Shown: positions 8,501 to 16,886, numbered from the stretch's first letter. The stretch is DNA of 64,000 bases from JAZOTM01 sp045657625 (GCA_045657625.1 JAZOTM010000001.1:25920-89919), one strand, 5' to 3'. Numbers and translations are program-made. Notes: a model not told the origin generated them from the letters alone.

Positions 8501-9490
8501 ATGATAGAACAGTTAAAAATTGGAAATGTAACATTACCCAATAATTTAATCTTGGGACCAATGGCAGGTGTCACGGACCTGCCATTTCGTCTGCTTTGTA
8601 AAGAACAGGGAGCCGGCCTTTTGTGTATGGAAATGGTGAGTGCTAAGGGCATTTTTTACAACAATCGAAATACGGAAAAGCTTTTAGAAATTGATGAAAA
8701 AGAGCATCCTGTTTCTTTACAGCTATTTGGTTCTGAACCGGAAATCATGGGTGACATGGTGAAAAGGCTGGAAGCAGAAGGAAGAAAATTTGATATTTAT
8801 GATTTAAATATGGGCTGCCCGGTTCCAAAGGTGGTAAATAATGGAGATGGCTCGGCCCTTATGAAGGATCCGGTAAAAGCCGGAAAGATTTTGGAAGCCA
8901 TGGTAAAAGCCACAGATAAGCCGGTAACCGTAAAATTCCGAAAGGGTTTTAACGAGGAACTTGTGAATGCGGTGGAAATCGCACATGTGGCGGAAGAGAG
9001 TGGGGTTGCTGCTGTGGCGGTTCATGGTCGTACCAGAGAGCAATATTACTCCGGAAAAGCGGATTGGGATATTATTCGTCAAGTAAAGGAAGCAGTGAAG
9101 ATTCCGGTCATTGGAAATGGGGATTTGAATTCACCGGAGGATGTGATTCGCATGAAGGAAGAGACGAATTGTGATGGCTTTATGATTGCAAGAGGTGCAC
9201 AGGGAAATCCTTGGATTTTTTCCAGATTGCTTACTTATTTTGAAACAGGAGAATTACCGGAAAAACCGGATTTTCATCAAGTGACGGAAATGGTACTTCG
9301 CCATGGACAGTTATTGATGGAGTATAAAGGCGAGTACACCGGTATGCGGGAAATCAGAAAACATGCGGCTTGGTATACCGGTGGGTTTAAAGGAGCCTCC
9401 GATCTTCGCAGAAGATTGAATACGGTAGAAACCTATGAGGAATTAAAAGCCTCCTTTGAGGCCTTTGAAAAGGGCATGGAAAAAGGGTGA
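8501..9490 (+). CDS. dusB: tRNA-dihydrouridine synthase B
   Basis: An FMN enzyme that reduces uridines in the tRNA D-loop. The TIM-barrel protein of 329 residues shows GPMAGVTDLPFR near the N-terminus, MGCPVPKVVNNGDGSAL with the catalytic Cys, the RKGF substrate-binding motif, AVHGRTREQYYSG, and a C-terminal helical tRNA-binding domain (about 240-320). In Clostridia it is often found directly upstream of greA-lysS, as here. A separate promoter follows it. Confidence 0.93.
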   Translation: MIEQLKIGNVTLPNNLILGPMAGVTDLPFRLLCKEQGAGLLCMEMVSAKGIFYNNRNTEKLLEIDEKEHPVSLQLFGSEPEIMGDMVKRLEAEGRKFDIYDLNMGCPVPKVVNNGDGSALMKDPVKAGKILEAMVKATDKPVTVKFRKGFNEELVNAVEIAHVAEESGVAAVAVHGRTREQYYSGKADWDIIRQVKEAVKIPVIGNGDLNSPEDVIRMKEETNCDGFMIARGAQGNPWIFSRLLTYFETGELPEKPDFHQVTEMVLRHGQLLMEYKGEYTGMREIRKHAAWYTGGFKGASDLRRRLNTVETYEELKASFEAFEKGMEKG

Positions 9491-9505
9491 GAAGGGCATC
9501 AAACC

Positions 9506-9534
9506 TTGACAGAAACCTATTCTTCCAATATAAT
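9506..9534 (+). promoter_or_regulatory. Consensus promoter for greA-lysS
   Basis: TTGACA at 9506-9511 and TATAAT at 9529-9534 with a 17-bp spacer match consensus exactly. The leader to greA is about 135 nt. I could fold only a weak GGAC/GTCC hairpin in it and saw no T-box or known riboswitch motif. Confidence 0.85.
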
Positions 9535-9675
9535 GTAGAAATTATCGGGGGACTGTCTGAGTTATGAACGGTCCTAGAAAGAATAGAATTGATTGCGAAT
9601 CATACAGGTCTCACTTGCTTCATAGCAGATACGTAATCAAAGGAATTTAGAAATCAAGAGAGGGACAATCAGATC

Positions 9676-10158
9676 ATGGAAGCAAAAAAGAATATTTTGA
9701 CTTATGAAGGTCTTCGTAAATTAGAGGATGAACTGGAGAACTTAAAAGTAGTCAAACGTAAAGAGATCTCCCAGAAAATTAAGGAAGCCAGAGAACAGGG
9801 TGACCTTTCAGAAAATGCAGAATATGATGCAGCAAAGGATGAGCAGAGAGATATTGAAGCTCGTATTGAAGAGATTGAAAAAATCTTGAAAAATGCAGAA
9901 GTGGTTGTAGAAGAAGAGGTAGAACTCGGAACCGTTACCATCGGATGCAAGGTAAAGATTTTAGATGTGGAATATGATGAAGAACTTGAATATAAGATTG
10001 TTGGTTCTACAGAAGCAAACAGCTTAAAGGGCAAGATTAGTAATGAATCTCCGGTTGGACGTGCTTTGCTTGGACATAAAGCAGGTGATGTAGTTCAAGT
10101 TGAGACAGAGGTTGGAGTACTGGAATACAAAGTTCTTGATATTACACGTTCAAACTAA
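9676..10158 (+). CDS. greA: Transcript cleavage factor GreA
   Basis: GreA binds the RNA polymerase secondary channel and helps cleave backtracked RNA. The 160-residue protein has an N-terminal coiled coil (about 1-75) with the tip acidic residues in GDLSENAEYDAAKDEQ, and a C-terminal FKBP-like domain with NESPVGRALLGHKAGD. The length is normal for the family. It precedes lysS, from which it is separated by a hairpin. Confidence 0.96.
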   Translation: MEAKKNILTYEGLRKLEDELENLKVVKRKEISQKIKEAREQGDLSENAEYDAAKDEQRDIEARIEEIEKILKNAEVVVEEEVELGTVTIGCKVKILDVEYDEELEYKIVGSTEANSLKGKISNESPVGRALLGHKAGDVVQVETEVGVLEYKVLDITRSN

Positions 10159-10164
10159 AAGAAA

Positions 10165-10199
10165 AGCTGCAGTCGTTTTTACGGTTGCAGCAATTTTTG
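10165..10199 (+). terminator. Terminator or attenuator between greA and lysS
   Basis: GCTGCAGTCGT (from 10165) pairs with ACGGTTGCAGC (to 10191) in an 11-bp stem with two G-U pairs, followed by AATTTTT. I saw no separate consensus promoter before lysS, so lysS may depend on read-through. Confidence 0.65.
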
Positions 10200-10248
10200 C
10201 GTTATAGGAATCCATAAGAAAAGATAGAAAAATAGTAGGAGGAAACAC

Positions 10249-11856
10249 ATGGCACAGCAGAACAATGGCGGAAACCAGCAACAGGACGTAAATCAGTTAT
10301 TGAAGGTGCGTCGTGAAAAACTTGCAGCATTGCAGGAAGCCGGAAAGGACCCGTTCCAGATTACAAAATATGACCAGACCCATCACACCGATGAGGTTCG
10401 CGCATTATATGAGGAGCATGAAGCAAAACTTTTAGCAGGTCGTCAGCCGGTAAACACAGAGGGAATGGATGAAGAAACTGCAAAACAGGCTGTAAATGAT
10501 GATTACAATGAACGCAGAAGCATTATGGATGCAGAACCGATTCATGTAAGTATTGCAGGTCGTATGATGTTCAAACGTGTCATGGGAAAAGCAAGCTTTT
10601 GCAACATCCGTGATTTAAAGGGCAATATTCAGGTATATGTAGCAAGAGATGCAATTGGAGAAGAATCCTATGCAGATTTCAAGAAATCAGATATTGGTGA
10701 TATCTATGGTTTAAAGGGATGGGTTTTCCGTACCAAAACCGGAGAAATTTCCATTCATGCTGAGGAAATGACACTTTTGTCCAAGAGTTTACAGATTTTG
10801 CCGGAGAAGTTCCACGGCTTGACAGATACAGATACTCGTTATCGTCAGCGTTATGTAGACTTGATTATGAATCAGGAATCCAGAGACGTATTTGTAAAGC
10901 GTTCTCAGATCATCAAAGAAATCCGCAAGTTTTTAGATGGTAGAGACTTCATGGAGGTAGAGACACCTATGCTTGTGCACAATGCAGGTGGAGCAGCTGC
11001 CAGACCTTTTGATACCCATTACAATTCTTTGGATGAAGATGTAAAACTTCGTATTTCTTTGGAACTATATTTAAAGAGATTAATCGTAGGTGGCTTGGAG
11101 CGTGTTTACGAAATTGGTCGTGTATTCCGTAATGAAGGTGTTGATACCCGTCACAATCCGGAATTTACTTTGATGGAATTATACCAGGCATATACAGATT
11201 ACTATGGCATGATGGAACTTACAGAGTCCATGTTCCGTTATTTGGCAGAAACCGTTTGCGGCTCCTCCAAGATTTCCTACAACGGAATTGAAATCGATTT
11301 TGGAAAGCCATTTGAACGTATCACCATGATTGATTGTATCAAGAAGTATGCAGGAGTGGATTTTGACCAGGTAGAAACCGATGAAGAAGCAAAGGCTCTT
11401 GCAAAAGAACATCATGTAGAGTTCGAAGAACGTCACACCAAGGGAGACATCGTAAACTTATTCTTCGAAGAGTTCTGTGAGAAGAACCTGATTCAGCCTA
11501 CTTTTGTCATGGATCATCCACTTGCCATTTCTCCATTGACCAAGAAGAAACCGGAGGATCCTACCAAGGTAGAGCGCTTCGAACTTTTCATCAATACTTG
11601 GGAAATGTGTAACGCATATTCAGAGTTGAACGATCCGATTGACCAGAGAGAACGTTTTGCAGCACAGGAAGAAGCCTTTGCAGCAGGTGATGAAGAAGCA
11701 AACCACACAGATGAAGACTTCTTAAATGCATTATCCATTGGTATGCCTCCAACAGGTGGTATCGGATACGGTATCGACCGTTTGGTAATGCTTTTGACAG
11801 ATAGCCAGGCAATTAGGGATGTGCTTTTATTCCCGACTATGAAGTCCTTGAACTAA
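10249..11856 (+). CDS. lysS: Lysyl-tRNA synthetase, class II
   Basis: LysS charges tRNA-Lys. The protein of 535 residues has an N-terminal OB-fold anticodon domain (about 90-185) and a class II catalytic core: motif 2 as RVFRNEGVDTRHNPEFTLME and motif 3 as GYGIDRLVMLLTD. It is slightly longer than the usual 490-510 because of an N-terminal polar extension (QQNNGGNQQQDVN). AGGAGG lies 8 bp before the ATG. The gene marks the edge of the core region; an integrase lies immediately downstream. Confidence 0.97.
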   Translation: MAQQNNGGNQQQDVNQLLKVRREKLAALQEAGKDPFQITKYDQTHHTDEVRALYEEHEAKLLAGRQPVNTEGMDEETAKQAVNDDYNERRSIMDAEPIHVSIAGRMMFKRVMGKASFCNIRDLKGNIQVYVARDAIGEESYADFKKSDIGDIYGLKGWVFRTKTGEISIHAEEMTLLSKSLQILPEKFHGLTDTDTRYRQRYVDLIMNQESRDVFVKRSQIIKEIRKFLDGRDFMEVETPMLVHNAGGAAARPFDTHYNSLDEDVKLRISLELYLKRLIVGGLERVYEIGRVFRNEGVDTRHNPEFTLMELYQAYTDYYGMMELTESMFRYLAETVCGSSKISYNGIEIDFGKPFERITMIDCIKKYAGVDFDQVETDEEAKALAKEHHVEFEERHTKGDIVNLFFEEFCEKNLIQPTFVMDHPLAISPLTKKKPEDPTKVERFELFINTWEMCNAYSELNDPIDQRERFAAQEEAFAAGDEEANHTDEDFLNALSIGMPPTGGIGYGIDRLVMLLTDSQAIRDVLLFPTMKSLN

Positions 11857-11891
11857 GAAAACAGAGAATTTCAAGGTTTTTGTCAGTTGAA

Positions 11892-11910
11892 TTGACCAAA
11901 TTTGACCAAA
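11892..11910 (+). repeat. Short tandem repeat TTGACCAAA beside the integrase
   Basis: TTGACCAAA occurs at 11892-11900 and again at 11902-11910, between lysS and the terminator that precedes the integrase. Such short repeats next to an integrase can be arm-type binding sites, but no matching right-end copy was found by eye. Confidence 0.35.
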
Positions 11911-11924
11911 GAGAAGAAAGATAT

Positions 11925-11963
11925 AAGACCATAACCCGACTCGTAAGAAGGGTTATGGTCTTT
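11925..11963 (+). terminator. Strong terminator between lysS and the integrase
   Basis: AAGACCATAACCC (11925-11937) pairs perfectly with GGGTTATGGTCTT (11950-11962), followed by TTTTCTTT. It probably ends lysS transcription, although it lies only 40 bp before the integrase start. Confidence 0.85.
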
Positions 11964-12001
11964 TCTTTCTATGACGATAGGTTAAAAAAAGGAGCCGATT
12001 T

Positions 12002-13204
12002 ATGACAAAGAAAAGAATGGATAGCCAAGGGCAACAATTATTTTGTGGAGAGTATTTACGGAAAGACGGACGCTATGAATATCGTTATCGCACCAGGGAG
12101 GGAGAACAGAAGCAAATCTATGCCGGTAGTTTATCGGATCTTCGTAAAGAAGAAGCGATGATTTTATATTTTGAGTCCGTGAATATCTCCAAGAAAATAA
12201 AGAATATTACATTGAATGATCAATTTGAAATATGGATACAAGAAAAAATAAATTTAAGAGAAAACACGAAGAGAAATTATGTATTTTTGTATGATGCTTA
12301 TGTGCGAAAGTCTCTAGGAAAGGAGCAGTTGGATTTTGTGACTGCTTTTGATATAAAGTCTTTTTACATGAAGTTGTATTATAGTAAAAGGCTTTCTGCT
12401 GAGACGGTGGCAAGTATACAAAATATCCTGTATCAGGTTTTTCAGTCCGGAGTGGAAAGAGAACTTATATGGAAAAATCCGGCGGAACGAGCATGTAAAG
12501 AACTAAAGCGACAGCATACTAAACATAGTAGTATTAGAAAGGGATTATCAGAGAAAGAAGTAGTAGCATTTCTGACATTTGTGGAGAAATCCGAAGAATG
12601 TAAGAGATGGTATCCACTTCTTTTTTTATTCGTATATACAGGCCTTCGAATAGGAGAAATGGCTGGGCTTCGATGGGAAGATGTGCATATGCGGGAGAAT
12701 TATATAGATGTGAATCATACGATAAATTATCATGCGAAGAATAGGGAGAAGTCTTCGTATTACACAATGGATCCCCCGAAAACAGAGGCGGGGAAGCGAA
12801 GGATTCCGCTGACAGAAAAGATGAAAAAAGTTTTGTACCTGGAGCATTATTACCAGAAAGAAGTGGGGGTGCAATGCAAACAAGAAATTGCCGGGTACAA
12901 TGATTTTGTGTTTTGCAATAAACTGGGGCATGTGATTTCGCAAGAATGTGTAAATCGCGCATTAAAAAGAATTGTTTTAACCTATAATCAGCAAGCAATG
13001 GAAAATGGGGGAGTATTGTTGCCAGCAATCACAACCCATGACTTGCGTCATACATTTGCAAATATTTTATGTGAAAGGAATGTAAATCTAAAGGTAGCGC
13101 AGAAATTGTTAGGGCATGCAGATATTCAAACCACTATGGACATTTATACTCAGGTTTCACAGGAATTTATCTATCAGGAGTATGTGGAAAAACTAGACAT
13201 CTAA
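12002..13204 (+). CDS. Tyrosine-type site-specific integrase (Tn916/phage Int-like)
   Basis: A 400-residue recombinase with three parts. An N-terminal arm-binding domain (about 1-55, KDGRYEYRYRT) resembles that of Tn916 Int, a SAM-like core-binding domain spans about 65-165, and a catalytic domain covers about 180-395. The catalytic set is present: Arg in YTGLRIGEMAGLRW, HDLRHTFA, the second His in LGHADIQTT, and the Tyr nucleophile in MDIYTQV. It therefore looks functional. No excisionase, relaxase or phage genes accompany it, so it may be the last gene of a decayed or minimal element next to lysS. Confidence 0.92.
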   Translation: MTKKRMDSQGQQLFCGEYLRKDGRYEYRYRTREGEQKQIYAGSLSDLRKEEAMILYFESVNISKKIKNITLNDQFEIWIQEKINLRENTKRNYVFLYDAYVRKSLGKEQLDFVTAFDIKSFYMKLYYSKRLSAETVASIQNILYQVFQSGVERELIWKNPAERACKELKRQHTKHSSIRKGLSEKEVVAFLTFVEKSEECKRWYPLLFLFVYTGLRIGEMAGLRWEDVHMRENYIDVNHTINYHAKNREKSSYYTMDPPKTEAGKRRIPLTEKMKKVLYLEHYYQKEVGVQCKQEIAGYNDFVFCNKLGHVISQECVNRALKRIVLTYNQQAMENGGVLLPAITTHDLRHTFANILCERNVNLKVAQKLLGHADIQTTMDIYTQVSQEFIYQEYVEKLDI

Positions 13205-13225
13205 TAATACGCCCTATGGTTCGCC

Positions 13226-13342
13226 ATGGAGCTTTTTGAATTCTCTGTACATAATAAGAGAGCTGCTATGCTGGCAGCAAGGGCAGCTGAGTTGATGGAT
13301 TTGAAGCTTTTGAAAAACAAGAGAATCATAAGATTCTTGTGA
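13226..13342 (+). CDS. Possible 38-aa small ORF downstream of the integrase
   Basis: ATG 13226 to TGA 13342 encodes 38 residues with an Ala/Leu-rich helix (AAMLAARAAELMDLKLLKNK) and a basic end. The ribosome site is poor. It lies one base before a second small ORF and upstream of a terminator, which is the main reason for noting it. I do not recognise it; it could be noise. Confidence 0.3.
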   Translation: MELFEFSVHNKRAAMLAARAAELMDLKLLKNKRIIRFL

Positions 13343-13343
13343 A

Positions 13344-13466
13344 ATGTCATTGAAATTTTCAGCAAATATCGTTATCATAACAGTGTGTATAGTAGTATGT
13401 ATATGTAGTGCAATGTATAGTATGTCGTGTGTATTGTCCATTAAGCGTATATGTACGAAAGTGTAG
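13344..13466 (+). CDS. Possible 40-aa hydrophobic, Cys-rich peptide
   Basis: ATG 13344 to TAG 13466 encodes a peptide with Lys at position 4, a hydrophobic stretch (about residues 9-22, VIITVCIVVCIC), five cysteines and a basic tail (IKRICTKV). A rho-independent terminator starts five bases after the stop. One membrane span followed by a basic tail resembles small membrane toxins or signalling peptides, but no family match is known to me. Confidence 0.35.
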   Translation: MSLKFSANIVIITVCIVVCICSAMYSMSCVLSIKRICTKV

Positions 13467-13470
13467 AAAG

Positions 13471-13504
13471 AAGCAGGGCTTGTGATGGGGCACCTGCTTT
13501 TTTC
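13471..13504 (+). terminator. Terminator after the small ORFs
   Basis: AAGCAGG (13471-13477) pairs with CCTGCTT (13493-13499), followed by TTTTT. Confidence 0.65.
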
Positions 13505-13822
13505 GTGCAACGAATTAAGAATACCATATCTATGTAATTTCAGGCAATGTGATGTGTTCTGCATCACAATATAATCCGAGGATTTTTACTTAAAGTGAAG
13601 ATTTTTTTGAATTCTGTTGCAAATAAAATGAGAAATAATATGATAGATTCCAAGTTAAATAATATGGAGATGTCCGCTGTGTTTAGGGGGTCTCCTGTGA
13701 AAAAGGATTGATTTAGCCCACAGGTAAAGAGAAAAATATGAAGATTATAGATACGATTACATTTAGACAAATGATAAGAAAGAGAGAAAGCAGAAGGACT
13801 ATATGTCTAAGAAACTGATTTT
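13505..13822. other. Gene-poor tract with two peptide-sized ORFs
   Basis: No recognisable gene. On the + strand, ATG 13628 opens 27 codons (stop at 13711), and ATG 13738, preceded by AGGTAAAGAG, opens 26 codons (stop at 13818). A strong terminator follows at once. Neither peptide has a motif that I know. The tract may be debris of the element that carried the integrase. Confidence 0.4.
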
Positions 13823-13852
13823 AGAGGGAGTGCTTTGCCACTCCCTCTTTTC
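13823..13852. terminator. Terminator at the end of the integrase region
   Basis: AGAGGGAGTG pairs with a CACTCCCTCT arm across a short CTTTGC loop, with TTTTC on the right. It ends the gene-poor tract; the nitroreductase reads towards it from the right. Confidence 0.75.
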
Positions 13853-13952
13853 AAGTGATGTCTTTGTTATAATTTAAGTTTTCTTGGTTCATAAACTGCC
13901 TGTTGTGATAAATCCCTACCTATGAATTGTGCAATATTGGATTATTATGGCT

Positions 13953-14471
13953 TTAAAGTTCGGTGATGATTTCATCCATAGGCTTGAATACGTCATGCCA
14001 TTTAGCAAAAGGAACTGCACCATCTGCAGCATAACCAATTGGAAGAAGCATGACAGGCTTGATATTTTCAGGAAGGTTAAACATTTCTTTCACAGCCTCA
14101 TGGGAAAACATACCTACCCATACAGACCCAATCCCTTGATTCCATGCTTCAAGCATCATGTGTGTTGCAACAATACTGGCATCAGTCATTCCCGAGTGAT
14201 CGCCTTTGGTTAAGTTGTTGTCCCAATCCTGATCGTCGTCATAGCAGACAAGTAGAACTGTTGGAGCACCATATATAGCGCGGCAAACACTGTTAATTTT
14301 TTTTAACGCCTCTTCGCTTTTTAAAACATAGATTTTTTGTGGCTGAAAATTAACAGCTGTGGGAGCATACTTTGCTGCTAATAAGATTTTATCTAATTTT
14401 TCTTTCTCAATTGGTTTATCAGAAAAGGATCTGACTGACCAACGGTCTTTTATAAGCTCTGAATATTCCAT
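13953..14471 (-). CDS. Nitroreductase-family flavoprotein
   Basis: A 172-residue FMN-dependent oxidoreductase of the nitroreductase fold. It begins MEYSELIKDRWSVRSFSDKP, where the RxSxR motif binds FMN phosphate, and continues with LAAKYAPTAVNFQPQ and the C-terminal LPIGYAADGA. It uses NAD(P)H to reduce nitro, quinone or other electrophilic compounds; the natural substrate is unknown. An HxlR-type regulator is divergently transcribed from the shared 120-bp region with a palindromic operator, a common arrangement for control by electrophile sensing. Confidence 0.88.
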   Translation of the reverse strand: MEYSELIKDRWSVRSFSDKPIEKEKLDKILLAAKYAPTAVNFQPQKIYVLKSEEALKKINSVCRAIYGAPTVLLVCYDDDQDWDNNLTKGDHSGMTDASIVATHMMLEAWNQGIGSVWVGMFSHEAVKEMFNLPENIKPVMLLPIGYAADGAVPFAKWHDVFKPMDEIITEL

Positions 14472-14543
14472 TTTATTTTACCTCCATTGCTTGATTTATT
14501 GTTATGATGGCTTTATATTAAACTTATGATAACTAAAAAACAA

Positions 14544-14583
14544 GTACGCACATTAAGGTAATGTACTTACCCAAAGGTAAGTA
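14544..14583. promoter_or_regulatory. Putative HxlR operators in the nitroreductase/hxlR intergenic region
   Basis: A perfect palindrome TACTTACC-CAAA-GGTAAGTA spans 14564-14583. A second block, AAGTACGCAC, lies at 14542-14551, and its exact reverse complement recurs inside a palindrome upstream of the other HxlR gene (37975-37994). Confidence 0.55.
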
Positions 14584-14594
14584 ATGGGGAAAAC

Positions 14595-14990
14595 ATGGAA
14601 TTAACTAAAGAACAAATTGAATTTTATAATGATTTGGATAACCTTTCTGATGAAGAAAGATATAAATTTATATGTGATGCTAAAGATTGTATACAAAACA
14701 CGGGTTTTAATTATACAATGTCGATTATAAGTGGAAAGTACAAGATGATAATCCTTTACACTATAGGTCAGTTTGGAACTATTCGCACCAATGAAATGCA
14801 AAGATATATAAAAGGGATATCCTTTAAAACGCTTAGTGCCAATCTTAAGGAACTTGAGCGAGATGAACTGATAATCAGGCACGAGTATCCGCAGATTCCA
14901 CCAAGAGTAGAGTATGAATTATCTGAAAAAGGCAAATCATTGATACCTATATTTAATGCTCTATGTGCATGGGGATATCAGCATAGGTGA
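14595..14990 (+). CDS. HxlR-family transcriptional regulator
   Basis: A 131-residue winged-helix protein. Core HxlR features are ISGKYKMIILYTIGQFGTIR, the recognition region GISFKTLSANLKELERDELI, and RHEYPQIPPRVEYELSEKG, the family's very conserved wing. The family contains redox and electrophile sensors that act as dimers. Two cysteines sit in the N-terminal part (CDAKDC) and could be the sensing residues; this is inference. It diverges from the nitroreductase gene, its likely target. Confidence 0.9.
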   Translation: MELTKEQIEFYNDLDNLSDEERYKFICDAKDCIQNTGFNYTMSIISGKYKMIILYTIGQFGTIRTNEMQRYIKGISFKTLSANLKELERDELIIRHEYPQIPPRVEYELSEKGKSLIPIFNALCAWGYQHR

Positions 14991-15069
14991 AAATAATGGA
15001 AGAAAAGGCTGCTAAGAGATGGCCATTGTGGGTGATATATTCCTCATGTGAAGATGGAAAGAATGGCAT

Positions 15070-15095
15070 AATAAAAGACTCACCGCTTTGGTGAG
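15070..15095 (-). terminator. Terminator reading leftward
   Basis: CTCACC (15079-15084) pairs with GGTGAG (15090-15095); the T-tract (CTTTTATT) is on the minus strand. It would end transcripts of the minus-strand AraC remnant at 15170. Confidence 0.5.
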
Positions 15096-15169
15096 CCTGC
15101 ATGAGAGCCAATAATACAAGTGGACAATTGTCTTTTTTATAAGTCAACCAATGAATTGAATGGAGCTGC

Positions 15170-15259
15170 TTAACCTCGTTTATATTGGCCCGGAGTTTTG
15201 CCAGTAACCTTTTTGAAGATACTGATAAAATGAGAAATAATAATCAACGAGAAGATGGA
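15170..15259 (-). pseudogene. C-terminal remnant of an AraC-family regulator
   Basis: On the minus strand this stretch reads SHFISIFKKVTGKTPGQY followed by KRG and a stop, which is the last helix of an AraC DNA-binding domain. The residues before it (LIII) do not fit the family, so only about 20 codons are preserved. It shares no sequence with the second remnant at 15392. Confidence 0.6.
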
Positions 15260-15391
15260 GTGTTTGTTGTCCCGATTTCGTGTTTAAAAGATTAAAAAGT
15301 CTCAATTTGGACTGTTATGCACCGAAATATCTCTGTAAATTCAGAGAAGCGCATGATAAAGGTTATTACTGGGATAAGACGTTGCGGAATC
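15260..15391. other. Unassigned DNA between two AraC remnants
   Basis: An open + strand frame (from 15280, Phe-Lys-Arg-Leu-Lys start) crosses this stretch and runs into the next remnant, but it has no ribosome site or motif that I recognise. The stretch is probably debris. Confidence 0.3.
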
Positions 15392-15546
15392 TTATTCCCG
15401 ATATTTCATTTTATATTCCTGTGGGGTGCAGCCTGCATATTTTTTTAATGTTGTATAGAAATAAGACAGGTTATCATACCCGCAGTGATAAGTAATTTTC
15501 TTGATATGCAGATTTCTTTTGATGCCAATGGGAATATATGGGATTA
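15392..15546 (-). pseudogene. Second AraC C-terminal remnant, duplicated from the gene at 24.9 kb
   Basis: The minus strand encodes about 50 residues ending in CGYDNLSYFYTTLKKYAGC, TPQEYKMKYRE and a stop. This is nearly the same as the C-terminus of the intact AraC gene at 24885-25739. At the DNA level 15399-15498 aligns without gaps to 24892-24991, with six mismatches by my count. The frame stays open upstream (IPIGIKRNLHIKKITYH) to the end of the regulator gene at 15547, but no N-terminal domain exists. Confidence 0.8.
15399..15498 (-). repeat. 100-bp direct repeat, left copy
   Basis: Left copy of a direct repeat whose right copy is 24892-24991, about 94% identical by eye. The two copies bracket the 15.5-24.8 kb catabolic island. 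Both are the 3' part of an AraC regulator gene on the minus strand. Confidence 0.85.
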
Positions 15547-16704
15547 TTACATAGTCAGAATGACGACCACCATATTGAACATGGCGTCATTCGTGATATT
15601 TAATAGTTCCTTTATCTTTTTGATTCTGTAACGGATGGTATTCTGATGCTGGAATAGATCATTACCTACAGAAATCATATCAAAATTATGATTAACACAA
15701 GACTTAAGTGTTTTGTAGGATTCCGTTGAATGGAAATCCTGAATACTCTTACAACTTGGTTCAATCCTATTTATCAGCTCGATACGGTATTGCTCTATAT
15801 AGGAATCATTTAATAGAGGATACATTGCATTGAGCGGACCAAGATCACTATAACTTCTAGAATCTGCTTTAGACGATAGACACATATTAAATGCATAAAT
15901 AGCGCGACGCATTACAATATCCAACATAGATATATCAAGTATGCTGTCGTTGATACCAATGTGATACAGTGATGTCTGGATAGACATTTCCTGTATGAAA
16001 TGTTTCCAATACTTTTTAAGATTATGAGGTAAGGATTCTTCTGATTTGAAAAAGACTATAAAGAGCATGCCGTTTTTATATTTCACAACATAGAGTTCAT
16101 CCTTTTGGGTTATTTGTTCAAGAGCCAGCTGAGTTTTATTCAAGGTTCTCTGAAGCGCAAAATCATTGACTGCTGACTGAAATCCTAGATACATGGAGCT
16201 TGCATATTTGTTGTCATATGAAATATTCAGAGCTCCGGTGAACTGCTGAATTTCATTTTGATAGGAAGGATGTTGGATAAAAGAGTCTATGAGCTTCTCA
16301 TAATAGTCGTAGTTGGTAGATGAACGCAGATAATCTGTTACATTTAGGATTACATCTTCTATGAAAATCTCAGAAAAGGTAAAGATAGGAACCTCATGTT
16401 CATCTGCAAGAGCAATAACTTCGTCTGGAATAGTTTCAAAAAATATTGTCTTAATAGCAAATGCAGAAACCCCAATTCCAATAAGAGAAGAAAATGATTT
16501 ATATATTCTGGAAGGATCATCTTTGGCATACATGAGATTAGTAATTACAAAATCACCAGGTTGAAAACCATAATATGTCTCTTCGATTCCTTCATAATCA
16601 AGAATTACTACGTTTGCAATATTTTTATATAGACCATTTTGACCGGCAACTAACTGAAATTGGTTGAAGAATTCGAAGTTATTTAGTGAGGATAAACTTA
16701 GCAT
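15547..16704 (-). CDS. PucR/CdaR-family transcriptional regulator of the island
   Basis: A 385-residue regulator. The N-terminal half (about 1-125, with VVILDYEGIEETYYGFQPGD, FAIKTIF and ADEHEVPIFTF) matches the PucR ligand-sensing domain of purine-catabolism regulators. The C-terminus has the PucR HTH: SCVNHNFDMISVGNDLFQHQ then NTIRYRIKKIKELLN. Such proteins usually activate catabolic genes when they bind a nitrogen-rich metabolite. It is divergent from the RocB-like gene across about 180 bp and is the natural regulator of the eight-kilobase operon. Confidence 0.87.
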   Translation of the reverse strand: MLSLSSLNNFEFFNQFQLVAGQNGLYKNIANVVILDYEGIEETYYGFQPGDFVITNLMYAKDDPSRIYKSFSSLIGIGVSAFAIKTIFFETIPDEVIALADEHEVPIFTFSEIFIEDVILNVTDYLRSSTNYDYYEKLIDSFIQHPSYQNEIQQFTGALNISYDNKYASSMYLGFQSAVNDFALQRTLNKTQLALEQITQKDELYVVKYKNGMLFIVFFKSEESLPHNLKKYWKHFIQEMSIQTSLYHIGINDSILDISMLDIVMRRAIYAFNMCLSSKADSRSYSDLGPLNAMYPLLNDSYIEQYRIELINRIEPSCKSIQDFHSTESYKTLKSCVNHNFDMISVGNDLFQHQNTIRYRIKKIKELLNITNDAMFNMVVVILTM

Positions 16705-16821
16705 GAGAATCTCTCCTTTTGTAAAAATTATAAAAACTATATCAAATATATAGTATTTTTTCCATAGCCAATTGAAAAAGTAATATGTATTATAATAATC
16801 AATTCAACAGAAGAGCAAAGG

Positions 16822-16857
16822 GGCTCGTGGTAATTCAGTTACCGCGAGCCTTTTTTT
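16822..16857 (+). terminator. Leader terminator (possible attenuator) before the RocB-like gene
   Basis: GGCTCGTGGTAA (16822-16833) pairs with TTACCGCGAGCC (16839-16850) in 12 bp with one G-U, followed by seven Ts. It lies in the leader, about 30 bp downstream of an AT-rich TATAAT (16791-16796) and 30 bp before the ATG at 16887. Any transcript starting upstream must read through it to reach the operon. The hairpin is preceded by AGCAAAGG-GCT, as is the one at 22478. Confidence 0.75.
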
Positions 16858-16886
16858 ATGATTACAAGAGCGACAGGAGAAGGGCT

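Noticed and set aside
9535..9675. Possible T-box or other riboswitch leader before greA-lysS.
   Set aside because: No T-box sequence, specifier loop or terminator was found in the leader. greA, not lysS, is the first gene.
13953..14471. Assigning the nitroreductase to the integrase element as cargo.
   Set aside because: It is transcribed towards the element, has its own HxlR partner and is separated by a strong terminator. Membership cannot be shown.
15280..15495. Plus-strand frame of 71 codons between the nitroreductase/HxlR pair and the PucR-type regulator.
   Set aside because: Its second half is the complement of the AraC remnant, and the start lacks a ribosome site.
16785..16886. N-terminal extension of the RocB-like gene in the long frame.
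   Set aside because: It would translate through the leader terminator. A clear ribosome site stands before ATG 16887.
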